A program made the translations under genes and the position numbers. This document shows, in pieces, positions 5,676 to 7,476 of a DNA stretch of 7,476 bases (positions are counted from its first letter, which is position 1; every line of letters starts with the position of its first letter). The notes under the pieces were generated by a model. The model was not told where the DNA came from and searched no databases. It saw nothing but the letters and a program-made list of their open reading frames with translations. The DNA is from Armatimonadota bacterium. GTDB taxonomy: Bacteria; Armatimonadota; SYMT01. Where the stretch lies: NCBI GenBank assembly GCA_020696885.1, contig JAJFMS010000142.1:1-7476 (forward strand), in the 5' to 3' direction.

Positions 5676-6749
5676 ATGAGCATCAATGCCAAAAACATCA
5701 GCAAGAATTTCGGCGGCTTCCAGGCGCTGAAAGGGGTGGACCTGGAGGTGCGGACCGGCGAACTCGTGGCGCTGCTGGGCCCTTCCGGTTCCGGAAAGAC
5801 GACCCTCCTCCGGATCATCGCGGGGCTGGAGAAGCCGGATGCCGGTGAGATCCTCTTTCACGGTGAGGATGCCACCAGGCGCAGCGCGCGCGACCGGCAC
5901 GTGGGGTTCGTGTTCCAGCACTACGCGCTCTTCCGGCACATGAGCGTGTTCGAGAACGTGGCGTTCGGGCTGCGGGTGCGGCCCCGGCAGTCCCGCCCGT
6001 CGAACAAAGAGATCAAAGAGCGCGTGACGGAGCTGCTGCGGCTGGTGCAGTTGGAAGGCCTGGCGGCCCGCTATCCGTCCCAGCTTTCCGGCGGGCAGCG
6101 GCAGCGGGTGGCGCTGGCGCGCGCGCTGGCCGTGGAGCCGCGCGTGCTGCTGCTGGACGAGCCGTTCGGCGCGCTGGATGCGAAGGTGCGCCTGGAGCTC
6201 CGGCGCTGGCTGCGGCGGCTGCATGACGACCTCCATATCACCAGCGTCTTCGTCACGCACGACCAGGAGGAAGCGCTGGAAGTGGCGGACCGGGTGGTGG
6301 TGATGAACCAGGGCCGCGTGGAGCAGGCCGGCACACCCGAAGAGGTGTACGAGCACCCTGCCAACCCGTTCGTCTTCAACTTCCTGGGCAACGTCAACCT
6401 GTTCCACGGGCGCGTTCACGACGGGGAAGCGACGATGGGTCCGCTGGCGATCTCCGCTCCGGAGCACGCCGGAGCGCTGGATCAACCGGCTATCGGCTAC
6501 GTCCGCCCGCACGATCTGGAAGTGGTCCGCCACAAGAACGGCGGCACCTCCATCGCCGCCGCAGTCCGGCACATCAGCCCGGTGGGGCCGGTAATCCGGC
6601 TGGAGCTGCAGCGGGCAGACACCGGAGACCTGATCGAAGCGGAGCTCACCCGGGAGCGCTACCGGGAGCTGGCCCTGACCACCGGCGAGAACGTGTTCGT
6701 GAAGCCGCGCAAGCTGAAGGTGTTCGTAGACGACGATTACTCGATCTAG
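5676..6749 (+). CDS. cysA: Sulfate/thiosulfate ABC transporter ATP-binding protein CysA
   Basis: This 357-residue cytoplasmic ATPase powers sulfate import and docks on CysT and CysW. All ABC motifs are intact: Walker A GPSGSGKT (35-42), Q-loop Gln81 in [13 protein letters not shown], signature LSGGQ (137-141), Walker B VLLLDEP (157-163), D-loop GALD (165-168) and switch histidine His195. The stretch [19 protein letters not shown] is characteristic of CysA among ABC ATPases. Residues from about 235 onward form the C-terminal regulatory (TOBE-like) domain, with [10 protein letters not shown] at 274-283. The length is close to that of the family. ATG 5676 gives the standard N-terminus ([13 protein letters not shown]) but is preceded by the G-free heptamer leader. 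It is the last transporter gene, 37 bases after cysW. Confidence 0.97.
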   Translation: MSINAKNISKNFGGFQALKGVDLEVRTGELVALLGPSGSGKTTLLRIIAGLEKPDAGEILFHGEDATRRSARDRHVGFVFQHYALFRHMSVFENVAFGLRVRPRQSRPSNKEIKERVTELLRLVQLEGLAARYPSQLSGGQRQRVALARALAVEPRVLLLDEPFGALDAKVRLELRRWLRRLHDDLHITSVFVTHDQEEALEVADRVVVMNQGRVEQAGTPEEVYEHPANPFVFNFLGNVNLFHGRVHDGEATMGPLAISAPEHAGALDQPAIGYVRPHDLEVVRHKNGGTSIAAAVRHISPVGPVIRLELQRADTGDLIEAELTRERYRELALTTGENVFVKPRKLKVFVDDDYSI

Positions 6750-6844
6750 AGTGGTGGTGGGATTCCGGAACCGGCGCGAAGCGCCGCTCTCCCCCCCATT
6801 ACTCCACTACTCCATTACTCCAACACTCCTCAACTCCCACACCC
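6749..6844 (+). repeat. Octamer-repeat spacer with palindromic core (related to the one before cysT)
   Basis: One left octamer, GAGTGGTG (6749-6756), begins within the cysA stop codon. A palindromic core follows: GATTCCGGAACC (6761-6772) and the hairpin CGGCGC-GAA-GCGCCG (6772-6786). The right arm consists of octamers CATTACTC, CACTACTC, CATTACTC, CAACACTC and CTCAACTC (6797-6836), then degenerate C-rich units. Bases 6795-6815 are an exact 21-base reverse complement of 3783-3803 in the sbp-cysT spacer, showing that the two spacers share a repeat family. No T-run follows the hairpin. Confidence 0.85.
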
Positions 6845-6861
6845 CCAGCACTCCCGCTGGC

Positions 6862-6869
6862 AAGGAGGT
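6862..6869 (+). promoter_or_regulatory. Near-perfect Shine-Dalgarno sequence for the second yezD-family gene
   Basis: AAGGAGGT at 6862-6869 lies eight bases before the GTG at 6878. It fixes the GTG start and shows that this organism uses anti-SD pairing, which contrasts with the SD-less starts of cysT and cysA. Confidence 0.85.
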
Positions 6870-6877
6870 ACACGAAC

Positions 6878-7063
6878 GTGTCCGATAACCCCGGTACCCA
6901 GCATGGACCGCGTCGCGCGGAGGACCCCCGGGCCCTCGGCGATATCCGGGATGCGCTGCGTGGTATGGAGCACGGCAAGCTGACGGTGGTGGTGCAGGAC
7001 GGGCGGATCATCCAGCTCGAGCGCACCGACAGAGTCCGCTTGCCGCGCGCCGAGCAGCCGTAG
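6878..7063 (+). CDS. yezD: YezD family (DUF2292) small protein, second copy
   Basis: This 61-residue protein starts at GTG 6878 behind a near-perfect ribosome-binding site. The first 17 residues are polar and variable; the family core is LGDIRDALRGMEHGKLTVVV followed by QDGRIIQLERTDRVRL, ending in a short proline-containing tail. Relative to the copy at 2374-2538 the QDGR turn, the following Gln-x-Glu and the terminal Thr...Arg-Leu are kept, while helix and strand residues differ. The copies are old paralogues rather than a recent duplication. It contains no cysteine or membrane segment. Its place 128 bases after cysA and before a secreted-protein gene ties it to the sulfate locus. Function unknown; a small regulatory or adaptor role in sulfur metabolism is a guess from context. 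Confidence 0.87.
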   Translation: MSDNPGTQHGPRRAEDPRALGDIRDALRGMEHGKLTVVVQDGRIIQLERTDRVRLPRAEQP

Positions 7064-7130
7064 CAGCCGCTGCGGCCGGCTGACCCGACACCGGGAAGCG
7101 GAACGACGATCGAACGAAGGGCCAACCCGA

Positions 7131-7205
7131 ATGCGGGAGGCAGAAATCAAGTGGGCGGCTGACCAGGCGCTGGAGGCTCGCACCATCAACCAAGAAGGTA
7201 GTTAG
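7131..7205 (+). CDS. Possible 24-residue small ORF overlapping the second leader hairpin
   Basis: An ATG at 7131, with AAGGG at 7117-7121 upstream, opens a frame of 24 codons ending at TAG 7203-7205, three bases before the ATG of the next gene. The peptide begins MREAEIKWAADQALEAR. It has no cysteine or methionine run that would suggest a classical attenuator peptide. The conserved hairpin sequence lies inside it, but the other hairpin copy has no equivalent ATG and its frame shifts by one base, so conservation there looks like RNA rather than protein. It could be a leader peptide coupled to the next gene, or chance. Confidence 0.25.
   Translation: MREAEIKWAADQALEARTINQEGS
7156..7178 (+). 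promoter_or_regulatory. Small conserved leader hairpin, copy 2 (upstream of the secreted-protein gene)
   Basis: GGCTGACCAG (7157-7166), the loop GCG and CTGGAGGC (7170-7177) repeat the motif at 2569-2590, with all 18 flanking bases identical and only the loop changed in sequence and length. The same inner CCAG/CTGG stem and outer G-G-C-U stem form; one outer pair is G-U here instead of G-C. It lies 31 bases before the next start codon. No terminator was seen beside this copy. Confidence 0.42.
7195..7199 (+). promoter_or_regulatory. Ribosome-binding site for the last gene
   Basis: GAAGG lies nine bases before ATG 7209 and supports that start. Nearby ACC at 7188-7191 could pair with the GGT of this site, so accessibility might be structured; this is speculative. 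Confidence 0.5.
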
Positions 7206-7208
7206 TGC

Positions 7209-7476
7209 ATGGCTGAAAGGATCCGTGGCGTGCGCCCCTGGGCGTGCGTCACTACTACGGCTGCCGTCCTCCTGGTAGGCGCCGCCTCGGCACGCGCTGA
7301 AGACGGGGCGCCACTCGCCGCCTCCCCGGAGCTGGTGGCGGTATCTGCTTCTAGCATCTCCGCCGCTCCCGTTCTCCCCGATCGCATCGCTGAAGCGCCC
7401 GCCGCTGAAGCGTCCGCCGCCGCTGCTGCCGAGCCGCCGGTAGAGCAGCGCTTGCGGGATCTGGAGGAGACCGTCA
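7209..7476 (+). CDS. Secreted protein with Ala-rich linker and start of a coiled coil, possibly an outer-membrane porin (3' truncated)
   Basis: The ATG at 7209 opens a frame that runs off the window end after 89 codons. Residues 1-30 are a classical signal peptide: Arg at positions 4, 6 and 9, a hydrophobic core (about 11-26) and ASARA before a probable cleavage after Ala30. Residues 31-75 are an alanine/proline/serine-rich, low-complexity linker. Residues 78-89 (VEQRLRDLEETV) show heptad-like spacing that suggests a coiled coil. A signal peptide followed by a short coiled coil is common at the start of phosphate-selective-type (OprO/OprP) porins and some other envelope proteins. Placed after the sulfate transporter, an anion porin would make sense, but the diagnostic barrel is outside the window. 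The secreted nature is well supported; the porin identity is inference. Confidence 0.7.
   Translation, partial: MAERIRGVRPWACVTTTAAVLLVGAASARAEDGAPLAASPELVAVSASSISAAPVLPDRIAEAPAAEASAAAAAEPPVEQRLRDLEETV

Noticed and set aside
5571..6572. Reverse-strand open frame of 333 codons opposite cysW and cysA
   Set aside because: It is the shadow of cysA, whose motifs are all intact on the + strand.
6772..6797. Intrinsic terminator after cysA
   Set aside because: The CGGCGC-GAA-GCGCCG hairpin is real but is followed by C-rich sequence, not a T-run, so classical termination is not supported.

Overview
The window is GC-rich bacterial DNA (roughly two thirds G+C by eye). It carries a complete ABC-type sulfate uptake operon with its probable regulator, two small DUF2292/YezD-family proteins, and the start of a secreted, possibly outer-membrane, protein. 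A sulfate-binding lipoprotein together with that secreted protein suggests a diderm (Gram-negative type) environmental bacterium. Tandem 7-8 bp repeats in the spacers remind me of lineages such as Gemmatimonadota, but that is impression only, and the phylum cannot be fixed from this sequence. No rRNA, tRNA, CRISPR, transposase or phage gene was seen.

Layout, all genes on the + strand. 2-1633: the C-terminal part of a large unrecognised protein with two related beta-sandwich-like modules. 1634-1904: a spacer with heptamer repeats in opposite orientations, a T-run, then a good sigma-70-type promoter. 1905-2363: an Rrf2-family regulator. 2374-2538: a first YezD-family small protein. 2539-2683: a leader with a small hairpin that overlaps a strong intrinsic terminator. 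2684-3763: sbp. 3764-3908: hairpins and an inverted octamer-repeat array. 3909-4745: cysT. 4760-5638: cysW. 5676-6749: cysA. 6750-6877: a second octamer-repeat spacer. 6878-7063: a second YezD-family protein. 7064-7208: a spacer with a second copy of the small hairpin. 7209-end: a signal-peptide protein, truncated by the window edge.

How the genes fit together: Sbp captures sulfate outside the inner membrane, CysT and CysW form the channel, and CysA hydrolyses ATP. The Rrf2 protein, with a C-terminal cysteine cluster, probably senses sulfur/cysteine or Fe-S status and controls the locus. The YezD proteins have no established function that I can state; members of the family are often found beside sulfur-assimilation genes. 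The last gene could be an outer-membrane porin serving the same uptake route.

The least ordinary parts are non-coding. First, a conserved motif, GGCTGACCAG-N3/4-CTGGAGGC, lies downstream of each yezD gene and upstream of the next exported-protein gene. In the first copy it competes with a terminator, so it may be an attenuator or riboswitch-like element. Second, there is a family of inverted 7-mer and 8-mer tandem arrays whose C-rich ends run straight into the cysT and cysA start codons, giving G-free leaders without a Shine-Dalgarno sequence.
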